Position numbers and translations under genes: made by a program. DNA of 64,000 nucleotides from the NCBI GenBank assembly GCA_035624215.1, contig DASPRY010000145.1, positions 52,341 to 116,340 of the forward strand. Direction: 5' to 3'. This document shows, one piece after another, positions 9,422 to 18,322 of this stretch (positions within the stretch are counted from its first letter, which is position 1; the number at the start of each line of letters is the position of its first letter). This DNA comes from JAFAGX01 sp035624215 (GTDB lineage Bacteria; Acidobacteriota; Terriglobia; Terriglobales; Acidobacteriaceae). A model generated the notes under the pieces. The model was given only the letters and a program-made list of their open reading frames with translations, was not told the origin of the DNA and did not search any database.

Positions 9422-10138
9422 TTGTCAGATTCGTGCCAAGTCGCAATCGTGGCCGCCATTGAGCGGGAAGTCTGGCCTTTGGTCAAAGAGTGGCCAGCGA
9501 GCCGACGAGACTTCGACGGGCGCTCGTTCAAATTCTTTGTCAAGGACGGTGTAGTCGTGGTGTGCGGCGGCATTGGTCCCGAGGCAGCCCGGCGTGCCGC
9601 TGAGGCCATCATCACTTTGTACCGTCCAGCGCTGTTGATTTCCGCTGGTTTTGCAGGAGCCTTAGACTCCACTCTGGAGCTTGGACAGATTCAGAAGCCT
9701 CGCTACGTAATCAATGCCAGCGACGGCAGCCGCACCGATTGCGGATCGGGACGAGGCTCGCTGGTCAGTTTTGATCATGTGGCCGACGCCGAGCAAAAAG
9801 CCAGGCTCGGGCTAGCCTACGGGGCCCAGACCATAGACATGGAAGCCGCAGCGGTCGCGCGCGCGGCCGAAGCGCATGGACTCAGGTTCTTGGCGTGCAA
9901 GGTCATCTCCGATACCAGTACCTCAAGCCTCCCTCCAATTGCCGGTTTTGTAGGGAGCGATGGCAAATTTCATGTGCTCAGATTTATGGCTTACGTTGCT
10001 GTGCGGCCTTGGCTGTGGTTCACGGTGATGCGGCTGGCGAACGACTCGGCTATGGCGGCAAACAAACTCTGCTCCGCATTGGCACAGAACTTTGAATTCA
10101 GTTCCAGGGATTCAGATCTACGCGTCCTGACCCGATAG
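9422..10138 (+). CDS. hpnG: HpnG, adenosylhopane nucleosidase/phosphorylase
   Basis: A nucleoside phosphorylase-superfamily protein of 238 residues. HpnG removes adenine from adenosylhopane to give ribosyl- or phosphoribosylhopane. The N-terminal strand VAIVAAIEREVWPL, the ISAGFAGALD loop and TIDMEAAAVARAAE (the conserved Met-Glu pair binding ribose) are visible. The start is TTG at 9422, supported by AGGAGAT just upstream; no ATG is nearby. It lies directly downstream of hpnA and 8 bp before a zinc dehydrogenase gene. Confidence 0.88.
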   Translation: MSDSCQVAIVAAIEREVWPLVKEWPASRRDFDGRSFKFFVKDGVVVVCGGIGPEAARRAAEAIITLYRPALLISAGFAGALDSTLELGQIQKPRYVINASDGSRTDCGSGRGSLVSFDHVADAEQKARLGLAYGAQTIDMEAAAVARAAEAHGLRFLACKVISDTSTSSLPPIAGFVGSDGKFHVLRFMAYVAVRPWLWFTVMRLANDSAMAANKLCSALAQNFEFSSRDSDLRVLTR

Positions 10139-10146
10139 AGAACAGA

Positions 10147-11271
10147 ATGGCAGTCGCTGAACAAGTGAAGCTTTCAAACGCCCTCGGGCCTATTCCCACT
10201 ACCATGCAAGCCGCCGTATATCGGGGGATGAACGATATTCGTGTCGAATCGGTTCCGGTCCCGCAAATTGGTCGCGGTGAGTTGCTGATTCGTGTGCATA
10301 CCTGCGGCATTTGCGGCACTGACTTGAAGAAGATTGCCACCGGTTCGCACCATCCGCCTCGCATCTTTGGTCACGAAACCTCTGGTGTGGTCGCGGCTGT
10401 GGGTGCCGCAGTGAAAGACTTTTCTCCCGGCGATCGCGTGGTGGTTTTCCACCATATTCCCTGCGGTAGCTGCTTCTATTGCCTCCACAAGACCTTTGCA
10501 CAATGTGAAACTTACAAGAAAGTGGGCTGTACGGCCGGTTTCGAGCCTGCTGGTGGAGGATTTGCCGAGTACGTCCGCGTGATGGACTGGATCGTGGAGC
10601 GCGGGACGGTCGCTATCCCCGATGGTGTCTCGTTCGAGCAAGCTTGCTTTGTGGAGCCCGTGAACACGTGCATCAAGGGAATCCAAAGGCTGCGCCTTTT
10701 TCAAGCGGAAACTGCCTTCGTTATTGGCCAGGGCCCTATCGGTATCATATTGAGCGTATTGGCAAAACGAGCAGGCGCTCGGGTTATCACTTCCGATTTG
10801 TATGCTCAAAGGCTTAGAATATCTAAACGCTTCGGTTTACAAAATGGGATCGACGCTTCCTGCACGGACGCCATTAGCGCTGTGCGGGAGCAGACTGAAG
10901 GACGGGGCGCCGACGTCGCCATTGTTGCTGTTGGGGGCAATGCTCTGATTCGAACCGCTATGGATGCTGCTCGTCCCGGGGGTCGCGTCTTGTTGTTTGC
11001 CCAGACGGCACGAGGAGAAGCCACTATCGATCCGGCGGCGGTCTGTGTGGACGAAAAGACCCTTTTGGGATCTTACAGCGCTTCCATCGAGCTGCAGAGC
11101 GAGTCAGTACAGTTTGTCATGAACCACGAAATGGATTTGGAGCAACTGATCAGCCATCGTTTTCCTCTCTCCCATAGCGTGGAAGCTCTGCAGCTAGCTG
11201 CCAACCCACAAGCGGACTCTATGAAAATCGTCATCCAGCCTGGCAGCGGTTGGGAAGGAAATCATAAGTGA
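10147..11271 (+). CDS. zinc-dependent medium-chain dehydrogenase 1 (hopanoid locus)
   Basis: An MDR-superfamily alcohol/sugar dehydrogenase of 374 residues. Catalytic zinc ligands are in TCGICGTD and FGHE. The four structural-zinc cysteines are in PCGSCFYC followed by AQC. The nucleotide-binding loop is VIGQGPIGI. The next gene overlaps its stop and is a paralogue, and both lie between hpnG and hpnC. Since ribosylhopane must be ring-opened and reduced on the way to bacteriohopanetetrol, these enzymes are good candidates for that redox step. The location shows association; substrate and direction are inference. Confidence 0.85.
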   Translation: MAVAEQVKLSNALGPIPTTMQAAVYRGMNDIRVESVPVPQIGRGELLIRVHTCGICGTDLKKIATGSHHPPRIFGHETSGVVAAVGAAVKDFSPGDRVVVFHHIPCGSCFYCLHKTFAQCETYKKVGCTAGFEPAGGGFAEYVRVMDWIVERGTVAIPDGVSFEQACFVEPVNTCIKGIQRLRLFQAETAFVIGQGPIGIILSVLAKRAGARVITSDLYAQRLRISKRFGLQNGIDASCTDAISAVREQTEGRGADVAIVAVGGNALIRTAMDAARPGGRVLLFAQTARGEATIDPAAVCVDEKTLLGSYSASIELQSESVQFVMNHEMDLEQLISHRFPLSHSVEALQLAANPQADSMKIVIQPGSGWEGNHK

Positions 11272-12317
11272 ACGGAAAGATGACAGCCGCCGTCCTCTAC
11301 GGCAAAGAGGACGTCAAAATTGAAAAGGTTCCCATTCCTCGTGTGGGCAATGGGGAAGTTTTGGTCAAAGTGCAGGTTGCCCTGACCTGCGGCACTGACC
11401 TGAAGGTCTATCAGCGTGGCTACCATGCGCGCATGATCGTGCCGCCCGCTTTATTCGGCCATGAACTGGCTGGAGTCATCGAAGAAGTCGGTCACGGTGT
11501 GCGCGGTTTCAAGCGCGGCATGCGCGTGGTGGCTCTCAATTCCGCGCCCTGTCAGATGTGCTTCTATTGCTCGCGGCATCAGGAGAATCTCTGCGAGGAC
11601 TTGCTGTTCAACAATGGAGCCTACGCCGAGTACATACGCATCCCACGCCGCATTGTCGAGAGCAACATGTTGGCCATTCCGTCCGACGTAAGCTACGAGG
11701 AAGCGGCCATGGTTGAACCCCTGGCTTGCGTCCTTCGTGGATTGCACGAAACTGGCGTGGAGATCGGCGACACCGTCATCGTGATCGGCGGTGGTCCCAT
11801 TGGGCTGATGTTCGTCCAGGTCGCCAACGCGGTGGGTTGCAAGGTGATTGCCGTCGTTAAGCGTGATTCGCAGGTCGAAGCTGCCAGAAACATGGGCGCG
11901 CATGAGGTCGTGCAGATCACCAAGGTGAACGATCCTGTCGAAGCGGTTCGCATGCTCACACCCGAGAAGCGCGGCGGTGACGTGGTTATTGAAGCCGTCG
12001 GCCGTCCCGAAGCGTGGGAGTGGGCCATTGACATGGTCCGCAAGGGAGGCACCGTGAATTTCTTTGGCGGTTGTGCCACGGGCACAAAGGTGGCTCTCGA
12101 TACCCATCGCCTGCACTATTCAGAAATCACGCTAAAAGCCACGTTTCATCACACGCCGGAGACGGTGCGCAAAGCATTTGCTTTGATTGCGGAAAAGAAG
12201 ATTCGCTCCAACGACTACATTACGGGCGAAGCGCCGCTGTCCCGTTTGCAGCATGTGCTTCGCCACATGCTGAACCGCAACGGCGATATTAAGACTGCGA
12301 TCATACCGGGTCACTAA
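11268..12317 (+). CDS. zinc-dependent medium-chain dehydrogenase 2 (hopanoid locus)
   Basis: The second MDR dehydrogenase, 349 residues, starting at GTG 11268 and overlapping the previous stop. It has catalytic-zinc motifs LTCGTD and FGHE, structural-zinc cysteines in PCQMCFYC followed by NLC, and the Rossmann loop VIGGGPIGLM. It resembles threonine, sorbitol and other polyol dehydrogenases more than simple alcohol dehydrogenases. It is clearly diverged from the first copy, so the two may act on different intermediates or as a heteromer. It is followed by hpnC after 25 bp. Confidence 0.85.
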   Translation: MNGKMTAAVLYGKEDVKIEKVPIPRVGNGEVLVKVQVALTCGTDLKVYQRGYHARMIVPPALFGHELAGVIEEVGHGVRGFKRGMRVVALNSAPCQMCFYCSRHQENLCEDLLFNNGAYAEYIRIPRRIVESNMLAIPSDVSYEEAAMVEPLACVLRGLHETGVEIGDTVIVIGGGPIGLMFVQVANAVGCKVIAVVKRDSQVEAARNMGAHEVVQITKVNDPVEAVRMLTPEKRGGDVVIEAVGRPEAWEWAIDMVRKGGTVNFFGGCATGTKVALDTHRLHYSEITLKATFHHTPETVRKAFALIAEKKIRSNDYITGEAPLSRLQHVLRHMLNRNGDIKTAIIPGH

Positions 12318-12342
12318 TAGTTTTCGGGAGCCGGAACGGACC

Positions 12343-13296
12343 ATGTCCTCCATTGCCAGCAACGACTCCCGAAACATTACTTCTTCTGCTTCTGTTCTGC
12401 GCGGCTGGGCGCAGCTTCCGCCCGAATATGCCATCCCTTCGACCGCGCCTACCTTGGCCGAGGCGCAACACTATTGCCGCAACCTGGCCCGCACCCATTA
12501 TGAGAATTTTTCTGTCGCGACTTGGTTCCTCCCCGACAGCTTGCGCCAGCATTTCTTCAACGTCTACGCCTATTGCCGCATCTCCGACGATCTTGGCGAT
12601 GAAGTTGGCGACCCCGGCACCGCCTTGCAGTTGCTCGATCAGTGGGAAGCCGAGCTTAATGCCTGCTATTCAGGTGATCCCCGGCATCCCGTATTTGTTG
12701 CGTTGGCCGAGACGGTTCAGAAGTTTGAAATACCCAAACAACCGTTTGCCGATCTGCTCACCGCTTTTCGCCAGGATCAAACCATCACACGTTATCCGAG
12801 CTTCCACGACTTGCTGGGATATTGCCGCAACTCCGCCAATCCCGTCGGCCGTCTCGTGCTCTACGTCTGTGGCTACCGGGACGCCGAGCGGCAGGCATTG
12901 TCCGATCTCACCTGCACCGCTCTCCAATTGGCGAATTTCTGGCAGGACGTCAGTGTAGATTTCGCCAAAGGACGAATCTATCTTCCCTTGGAAGACCTGC
13001 ATCGATTCGCCGTCAGCGAAACCGACATTGCATCTCAACAAAATACAGCCGCCTTTTGCGACATGATGCGCTTCCAGGTAGACCGTGCTCGCGATTGGTT
13101 TGAGCGAGGTTTGCCGCTGGCGGAGAAAGTTGATCGTAACTTGGCGATTGATATCGAACTGTTCACGCGCGGCGGGCAGGAGATCCTCAATGCCATCGAG
13201 CGCCAGGGCTATAGAGTTTTGGGCCACAGACCGGTGATCTCCAAACCCCGCAAACTGGCTCTGGTGGCGCGCGCCGCGCTGGGTAAGCTGTTATGA
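12343..13296 (+). CDS. hpnC: HpnC, hydroxysqualene synthase
   Basis: A trans-isoprenyl diphosphate synthase-like head-to-head condensing enzyme of 317 residues. HpnC converts presqualene diphosphate to hydroxysqualene. The first Asp-rich motif is ISDDLGDEVGD, and the second region is NFWQDVSVDFAKGR. It forms an overlapping gene set with hpnD and hpnE (ATGA junctions), the usual three-gene bacterial squalene route. Confidence 0.92.
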   Translation: MSSIASNDSRNITSSASVLRGWAQLPPEYAIPSTAPTLAEAQHYCRNLARTHYENFSVATWFLPDSLRQHFFNVYAYCRISDDLGDEVGDPGTALQLLDQWEAELNACYSGDPRHPVFVALAETVQKFEIPKQPFADLLTAFRQDQTITRYPSFHDLLGYCRNSANPVGRLVLYVCGYRDAERQALSDLTCTALQLANFWQDVSVDFAKGRIYLPLEDLHRFAVSETDIASQQNTAAFCDMMRFQVDRARDWFERGLPLAEKVDRNLAIDIELFTRGGQEILNAIERQGYRVLGHRPVISKPRKLALVARAALGKLL

Positions 13297-14237
13297 GTGC
13301 CGCCGTGCAGTCAGCCCCCAACCCTTTTGTCCCCACGGAGTCGCAGTTGGCGGTGGCCTACTCCGTTTGCCGTAGCATTGCCAGATCTGCCGCAAAGAAT
13401 TTTTATTACGCGTTTCTTGTTTTGCCCCAGCCCAAACGGCAGGCCTTGTGCGCCGTTTACGCCTTCATGCGGCGCTGCGATGACCTCGCCGACGACAACA
13501 CTCTGGCTCTCTACGAGCGCCGCCAGAAACTGGCCGAGTGGCTCGACGCCTTGCACAAGGCCGCAGCCGGGTTCCCGACTGACGATCCGGTCCTTCTGGG
13601 CTTAACCGACGCGCAGCGGCGCTACAACATCCCTCTCGAACTGCTCGACCAGTTGGCCTACGGCACGGAGATGGATGTTGACGACGAGGACGTCATTCTG
13701 AGTGAAGGTGCCGCGCCCATTCTGACCGTTCGCTATCAAACTTTCGATGATCTCCGCCTTTACTGTTACCGCGTGGCTTCGGTTGTCGGCCTGGTTTGCA
13801 TTCGTGTTTTTGGGTACCGCAACCGAGCGGCTGAGCGCCTGGCAGAGCGCGTCGGCTTGGCCTTTCAACTTACCAACATCATTCGTGACGTGAAAGAAGA
13901 CGCGGCCGTGGGGCGAGTCTATTTGCCGGAAGAGGATCTCTCGAAATACGGGATCTCCGCCGCCCAGCTTGGATCTAGAGCCAACCCGGTCCGCATCCGT
14001 CCTTTGCTCGAAATGGAGGCCGGCCGCGCGCGCGAGTTCTATAAAGCTGCCGACGAATTGATTCCTCTCGTCGACGAAGACAGCCAGCCAGGTCTATGGG
14101 TGCTGGTCACCATTTATCGGCGACTGCTCGAGAAAATTGCATCCCGACAATATGACGTCTTCACCCAAAAAGTGACTCTCAGCTCCCGCGAAAAGCTGGC
14201 CGTCTTAGCGAAGGGCTTTGTGCAGCGGCTCCTGTGA
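13293..14237 (+). CDS. hpnD: HpnD, presqualene diphosphate synthase
   Basis: A 314-residue paralogue of HpnC that condenses two farnesyl diphosphates to presqualene diphosphate. It has Asp-rich motifs RRCDDLADD and NIIRDVKEDAAVGRVYLP, closer to phytoene synthases than HpnC is. It overlaps hpnC by four bases, and the hpnE start overlaps its stop. The HpnC/HpnD assignment follows gene order and motif spacing. Confidence 0.92.
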   Translation: MSAAVQSAPNPFVPTESQLAVAYSVCRSIARSAAKNFYYAFLVLPQPKRQALCAVYAFMRRCDDLADDNTLALYERRQKLAEWLDALHKAAAGFPTDDPVLLGLTDAQRRYNIPLELLDQLAYGTEMDVDDEDVILSEGAAPILTVRYQTFDDLRLYCYRVASVVGLVCIRVFGYRNRAAERLAERVGLAFQLTNIIRDVKEDAAVGRVYLPEEDLSKYGISAAQLGSRANPVRIRPLLEMEAGRAREFYKAADELIPLVDEDSQPGLWVLVTIYRRLLEKIASRQYDVFTQKVTLSSREKLAVLAKGFVQRLL

Positions 14238-15793
14238 TGAGCGCGCACACTACAAAATCTCCTCGAGTTGCGGTAGTCGGAGGTGGGCTGGCCGGCCTGG
14301 CTGCAGGCTGCGCCTTAGCCGACATCGGATTCCACGTAACCTTGTTCGAGCGCCGTCCCTATCTCGGCGGCCGTGCTTCCTCCTACGAGCATCCCGGAAC
14401 CGGCGAAATCGTCGACAATTGCCAGCATGTCTTGCTCGGCTGCTGCACCAATCTCGTGCAGTTCTACCAGCGGCTTGGAGTTGAGAACAAGATTCGCTGG
14501 TATGATCGGCTCACTTTTCTTGAGCCCGGCGGGCGCGCCTCCACTATTTCCGCATCCGCTCTGCCGGCTCCCTTTCATACCGCGCCTTCATTTCTGCGCG
14601 CCTCATGCTTGAACCTCCGGGACAAACTGGCAATCTCCAGGGCGATGGCCGCGCTCGCTTCTGCCACTCCTTCGGATCATGGAGAATCCTTCCTCGCATG
14701 GTTGCACCTTCACCATCAAACGCAGCAAGCCATCGACCGATTCTGGAAAACCATCCTGGTAAGCGCCTTGAACGAGGATCTCGATCGCATGTCGGTTCCG
14801 TATGCGGCCCAAGTCGTGCGGGAATCCTTCTTAAAATCTGCCGGCGCCGGGCGCATGGGAGTACCGAGCGTCCCACTCAGCGAACTGTATAGCGCGGCCG
14901 GTGAATATATTCTGGCGCTGGGCGGCGAAACTCGGCTCCGCAGTGGTATCGATTGCTTCCGGGCAGATTTCGATCTTGTGCGGCTGTACGTCGGCGGAAA
15001 AGAGCTGAGCTTCGATTTCATCGTGCTAGCCGTACCCTTCGATGTCCTGCTTCGCATGCTGCCTCAGGTGATTGAGGCTGATCCGCTCCGCCAAAAGCTG
15101 ATGCAGTTCGGGACTTCTCCTATCACCGGCATTCACTTGTGGTTCGATCGCCAAATCACGGACCTCGATCACGCCGTCCTTCTCGATCGCACCATTCAAT
15201 GGATGTTCCACAAATCGAAGCTGCTGGAAAAACGCACACCGCAAGGCCAGCCAGACGCTGGCATTAGCTCTGAAGAAAGCTGCAATGTACTCGCCGGCCC
15301 TAGGCTTGAACGAAATAGCAAAGCACCGGATGGGGTTGTGGAAGGGCGCGGCTTCGGCCGTGCCGCAGCTGTGACCACTCCAGACAGGGCGTTAGCCCCT
15401 GAGGGCAGCTACCTCGAGTTGGTGGTCAGCTCATCCAAGACTTTGGTTGAGAAATCAAAATCGGAGATCACCGATTTGGCGTTGAAGGAACTGCGCGAAT
15501 TTTTTCCGCAAGCACACGATGCGATACTGCTGAAATCCACGGTTATCAAAGAAGTGAACGCGACATTTTCCCCCCGCCCTGGTGTCGATGCCTGTCGGCC
15601 CAGCTCTTCAACGCTCTGGCCTCGTGTCTTCTTGGCCGGAGATTGGACTGCAACCGGATGGCCCGCAACCATGGAAGGCGCAGTGCGGAGCGGATATCTG
15701 GCTGCCGAAGCTGCGGCCCGGGCCTCCGGCCTGAATACCAGATTCCTGCTGCCCGATCTGCCCCCCGCCGGCTTTATGCGCTTGTTTGGATAA
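14237..15793 (+). CDS. hpnE: HpnE, hydroxysqualene dehydroxylase, with an in-frame insertion
   Basis: An FAD amine-oxidase-family protein of 518 residues that reduces hydroxysqualene to squalene. The dinucleotide-binding motif VVGGGLAGLAAG is at the N-terminus, and the C-terminal FAD motif is VFLAGDWTATGWPATMEGAV. ATG 14237 overlaps the hpnD stop (TGATG). HpnE proteins are usually nearer 420-460 residues. The excess is largely one Ser/Ala/Pro-rich block encoded by 15239-15397 that splits an otherwise continuous KLLEKRTP/EGSYLELVVS segment and contains a genomic hairpin repeat. The reading frame survives, so the protein may still work. Confidence 0.9.
   Translation: MSAHTTKSPRVAVVGGGLAGLAAGCALADIGFHVTLFERRPYLGGRASSYEHPGTGEIVDNCQHVLLGCCTNLVQFYQRLGVENKIRWYDRLTFLEPGGRASTISASALPAPFHTAPSFLRASCLNLRDKLAISRAMAALASATPSDHGESFLAWLHLHHQTQQAIDRFWKTILVSALNEDLDRMSVPYAAQVVRESFLKSAGAGRMGVPSVPLSELYSAAGEYILALGGETRLRSGIDCFRADFDLVRLYVGGKELSFDFIVLAVPFDVLLRMLPQVIEADPLRQKLMQFGTSPITGIHLWFDRQITDLDHAVLLDRTIQWMFHKSKLLEKRTPQGQPDAGISSEESCNVLAGPRLERNSKAPDGVVEGRGFGRAAAVTTPDRALAPEGSYLELVVSSSKTLVEKSKSEITDLALKELREFFPQAHDAILLKSTVIKEVNATFSPRPGVDACRPSSSTLWPRVFLAGDWTATGWPATMEGAVRSGYLAAEAAARASGLNTRFLLPDLPPAGFMRLFG
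15239..15397 (+). repeat. in-frame insertion within hpnE carrying a hairpin repeat
   Basis: A block of 159 bp (53 codons) interrupts hpnE. It is bounded by short similar sequences, CCGCAAGGC (15239-15247) and CCTGAGGGC (15398-15406). Inside lies a hairpin-forming stretch at 15338-15364 (GTGGAAGG, then a GC-rich stem with TTCG loop). This matches an intergenic repeat at 63771-63796. Removing it restores a continuous HpnE-like protein segment. The boundaries are my estimate. Confidence 0.6.
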
Positions 15794-15848
15794 CAAGCGC
15801 AGCAATTTCTAAATACTCACTGCTGACTGCCGGCCCCCGCGGCTGCGT

Positions 15849-15854
15849 TACAAT
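15849..15854 (+). promoter_or_regulatory. -10-like TACAAT just upstream of the 15864 gene
   Basis: TACAAT ends ten bases before the ATG, which would place transcription start within a few bases of it. No convincing -35 is visible. Confidence 0.35.
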
Positions 15855-15863
15855 GCTTTGGTC

Positions 15864-16271
15864 ATGGTTGATACCTTTCTGGTTCCAGAAAAAACTGTGG
15901 TCAACGCCAAGGGCGACGGCGCGGCCGCCGACGTAAGCAGCGCCGGCAACCGCGTGTTCCTGCTGACTCTCCACATCACCGATATCGTCGAGCAGGAATC
16001 GCTGGACGTAAGCATTCAGGGCTCGGCTGATGGCATAACCTGGAATCCCAAAGCGCTGACAACCTTTCCCCAGAAGTTTTATCGCGGACAGCATCCTCTG
16101 TTGCTGGACTTGTCGGCTCAGCCCAATATGAAGTTAGTGCGCGCGCACTGGGAGGTCGGGCGCTGGGGGCGAGGCAGCGAAACCCCAATGTTTGAATTCA
16201 GCCTCAGCATAAAAGAAGTTCCAGCCGACGTTCTGAAAGAGGCCATCGCAGAAGCAAAGGCGCTGGTGTAA
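15864..16271 (+). CDS. unknown small protein between hpnE and aroA
   Basis: A protein of 135 residues with no signal peptide or membrane segment. It looks like an all-beta fold: alternating hydrophobic strands, LLTLHITDIVEQESLDVSIQ and LLLDLSAQPNMKLVRAHWEV. I do not recognise a family. I chose ATG 15864 over an upstream TTG at 15858. A TACAAT hexamer ends ten bases before the ATG, suggesting its own promoter with almost no leader. It is not clearly part of the hopanoid pathway. Confidence 0.75.
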   Translation: MVDTFLVPEKTVVNAKGDGAAADVSSAGNRVFLLTLHITDIVEQESLDVSIQGSADGITWNPKALTTFPQKFYRGQHPLLLDLSAQPNMKLVRAHWEVGRWGRGSETPMFEFSLSIKEVPADVLKEAIAEAKALV

Positions 16272-16297
16272 TTCGCCATGCGCTCCTGATCATCCGC

Positions 16298-16303
16298 TAT
16301 AGT
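16298..16303 (+). promoter_or_regulatory. -10-like TATAGT just upstream of aroA
   Basis: TATAGT ends nine bases before the aroA ATG at 16312. No Shine-Dalgarno sequence precedes that ATG, so the mRNA may be leaderless or nearly so. No clear -35 element. Confidence 0.35.
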
Positions 16304-16311
16304 TATGGCTG

Positions 16312-17607
16312 ATGTTCCGTGATCCTGCCTTCATAATTCGTCCGGCGCAGAATATTTGTGGAAGTCTGTCGCTGCCCGGCGATAAATCCATCTCGCATCG
16401 TTACGCGATGCTGGCCGCCATCGCCGAAGGGACCACCCGGCTGGAAAACTTTTCGACCGGAGCCGATTGCGCCAGCACGCTGAAATGCCTGCGAGCGCTC
16501 GGAGTGAAATGGGAGCGCACGGGCGATTTCGTCGTCATTGACGGTCGTGGGCCCAGGTTGCAAACGCCATCGACCCCTCTCGATTGCGGAAACTCGGGCT
16601 CTACCATGCGTATGCTGAGCGGAATTCTTGCGGGGCAGGAATTCTCGAGCCAGCTGATCGGGGATGAATCGCTGTCTCGTCGCCCTATGGCACGAATCAT
16701 TACCCCCCTACAGTTAATGGGTGCAAGAATCTATGCTGGGGATGGCGACCGTCCTCCACTGCGAATTTCCGGCGGAAATCTCAAGGCAATTGATTACAAG
16801 ATGCCGGTTGCCAGTGCGCAGGTAAAATCGGCGCTGCTGTTTGCCGGTTTGTTTGCCAAGGGTGACACTCGCGTCGAGGAGCCGGTCCGCACTCGCGATC
16901 ACGGCGAACTGGCGCTGCGCGCCTTCGGAGCCGAAGTCCAACACGACAGCAGGCAAGCCCGCATTGTCGGCGGGCAGCAGCTTCATGGTATCGAAGCCGC
17001 CATCCCCGGCGATATATCCAGCGCCGCATTCTTTCTTTGCGCGGCAGCGCTGTTTCCGGGATCGCAATTGATTCTGCAAGGTCTCGGGCTCAATCCCACC
17101 CGCAGTTATTTGCTGGACCTGTTGATCGCCATGGGGGGTCGCATTTCGGTCACGCATTTGGAAGAAAAATATGGAGAACTGATTGGCACGGTGCAAGTGG
17201 CAGGGGCTGAGTTGCGAGGCGCTACAATTCGCAGTCCCCAAACCGAGATGCTGATTGACGAGATTCCTGTGCTGGCGGCGATTGGGCCTTACACGGCGAA
17301 CGGCATAGAGATTCGCGATGCGCGGGAGCTGCGCGTCAAGGAGTCGGATCGAATCGCAGCGGTCGCTGTCAATCTTCGCGCCATGGGTGCACAGGTTGAG
17401 GAGCACGAAGATGGTTTGAAAATCCCCGGCCTGCAACAATTGCACGGCGCCGAAATAGACTCGTTCGGGGATCATCGGGTCGCCATGGCGTTTGCCGTGG
17501 CTGCGTTGCGTGCCCAAGGCGAAACGAGAATCCGCAACGCGAGCGCGGCGGTGATTTCGTATCCGGGATTCTTTGCAGCTTTAGAGGAATTAGCTCAGCG
17601 CCGCTGA
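16312..17607 (+). CDS. aroA: 3-phosphoshikimate 1-carboxyvinyltransferase (EPSP synthase)
   Basis: A 431-residue enzyme of the shikimate pathway that joins PEP to shikimate-3-phosphate. The phosphate-binding motif LPGDKSISHR is near residue 22, GNSGSTMRML follows, then SAQVKSALL, and RVKESDRI plus FGDHRVAMAF near the C-terminus. All active-site motifs are intact. It stands at the end of the hopanoid region after a gap with a promoter-like hexamer, so it is probably transcribed separately. Confidence 0.95.
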   Translation: MFRDPAFIIRPAQNICGSLSLPGDKSISHRYAMLAAIAEGTTRLENFSTGADCASTLKCLRALGVKWERTGDFVVIDGRGPRLQTPSTPLDCGNSGSTMRMLSGILAGQEFSSQLIGDESLSRRPMARIITPLQLMGARIYAGDGDRPPLRISGGNLKAIDYKMPVASAQVKSALLFAGLFAKGDTRVEEPVRTRDHGELALRAFGAEVQHDSRQARIVGGQQLHGIEAAIPGDISSAAFFLCAAALFPGSQLILQGLGLNPTRSYLLDLLIAMGGRISVTHLEEKYGELIGTVQVAGAELRGATIRSPQTEMLIDEIPVLAAIGPYTANGIEIRDARELRVKESDRIAAVAVNLRAMGAQVEEHEDGLKIPGLQQLHGAEIDSFGDHRVAMAFAVAALRAQGETRIRNASAAVISYPGFFAALEELAQRR

Positions 17608-17735
17608 ACAATATGTAGGGATGATCTTTAGAGGAATGTCGGGCTGGCTGGTACCTCCCGGGAGGTGGTCATTACCATTGCGTTTCTGGTAGAGTTCCTC
17701 GAACACTCGCACAAATTACGCAGAGGAGGAACGCC

Positions 17736-18281
17736 ATGAGCTGCGAACGCCTTCGATGGCTAGTAACGCTGCTGCTCTTGTCGCTGGCCGTTGCCGCACG
17801 GGCGCAGGCACCGCAGCCGTCCAAGAATGCGACCGCAAAGAATGCCGCAAACAACAGCGAAGCTGCCATTCGCGACGTCTATGATCGCTGGGCTAAAGCC
17901 TTCCGCGCCCATGATCCGGACGCCATCATGGCGCTCTATGCACCTGGCGACGCGGTGGTGGGGTACGATATCGTGCCGCCACTGCAATATGTCGGCAAGG
18001 AAGCCTATCGAAAAGACTATCAGGAATTCCTCGCCCAATACGACGGCCCGATCGAGGTCGAATATCGCGACATGCGCATCATAGCAGGCAGTGATGTAGC
18101 CTTCATTCACGCGCTCGAAAGGCTGAGTGGCACCCTGAAAGGCGGCCAGAAATCTGACTTGTGGGTGCGTGCCACGAGCGGCTTGCGCAAAATCGACGGC
18201 CAGTGGCTCATCGTGCATGATCACGTTTCGGTTCCGGCTGATTTCGAAACCGGCAAAGCCGTGCTGGACCTGAAGCCGTGA
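17736..18281 (+). CDS. exported NTF2-like (SnoaL/DUF4440) protein
   Basis: A protein of 181 residues with a signal peptide (cleavage likely after ARAQA, about residue 24), then a cone-shaped NTF2-like domain: AIRDVYDRWAKAFRAHDPDAIMALYAPG, FLAQYDGPIEVEYRDMRI and a C-terminal DGQWLIVHDHVSVPAD strand. This fold hosts ketosteroid isomerase-like enzymes and small-ligand binders, and the substrate cannot be read from sequence. A strong AGAGGAGGA ribosome-binding site lies six bases before the ATG. A perfect 14-bp palindrome sits at 17653-17666 upstream. Confidence 0.82.
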   Translation: MSCERLRWLVTLLLLSLAVAARAQAPQPSKNATAKNAANNSEAAIRDVYDRWAKAFRAHDPDAIMALYAPGDAVVGYDIVPPLQYVGKEAYRKDYQEFLAQYDGPIEVEYRDMRIIAGSDVAFIHALERLSGTLKGGQKSDLWVRATSGLRKIDGQWLIVHDHVSVPADFETGKAVLDLKP

Positions 18282-18322
18282 CGGGACTCTACGAATTGAA
18301 CACAGGAGGGAGGTACTGATCC

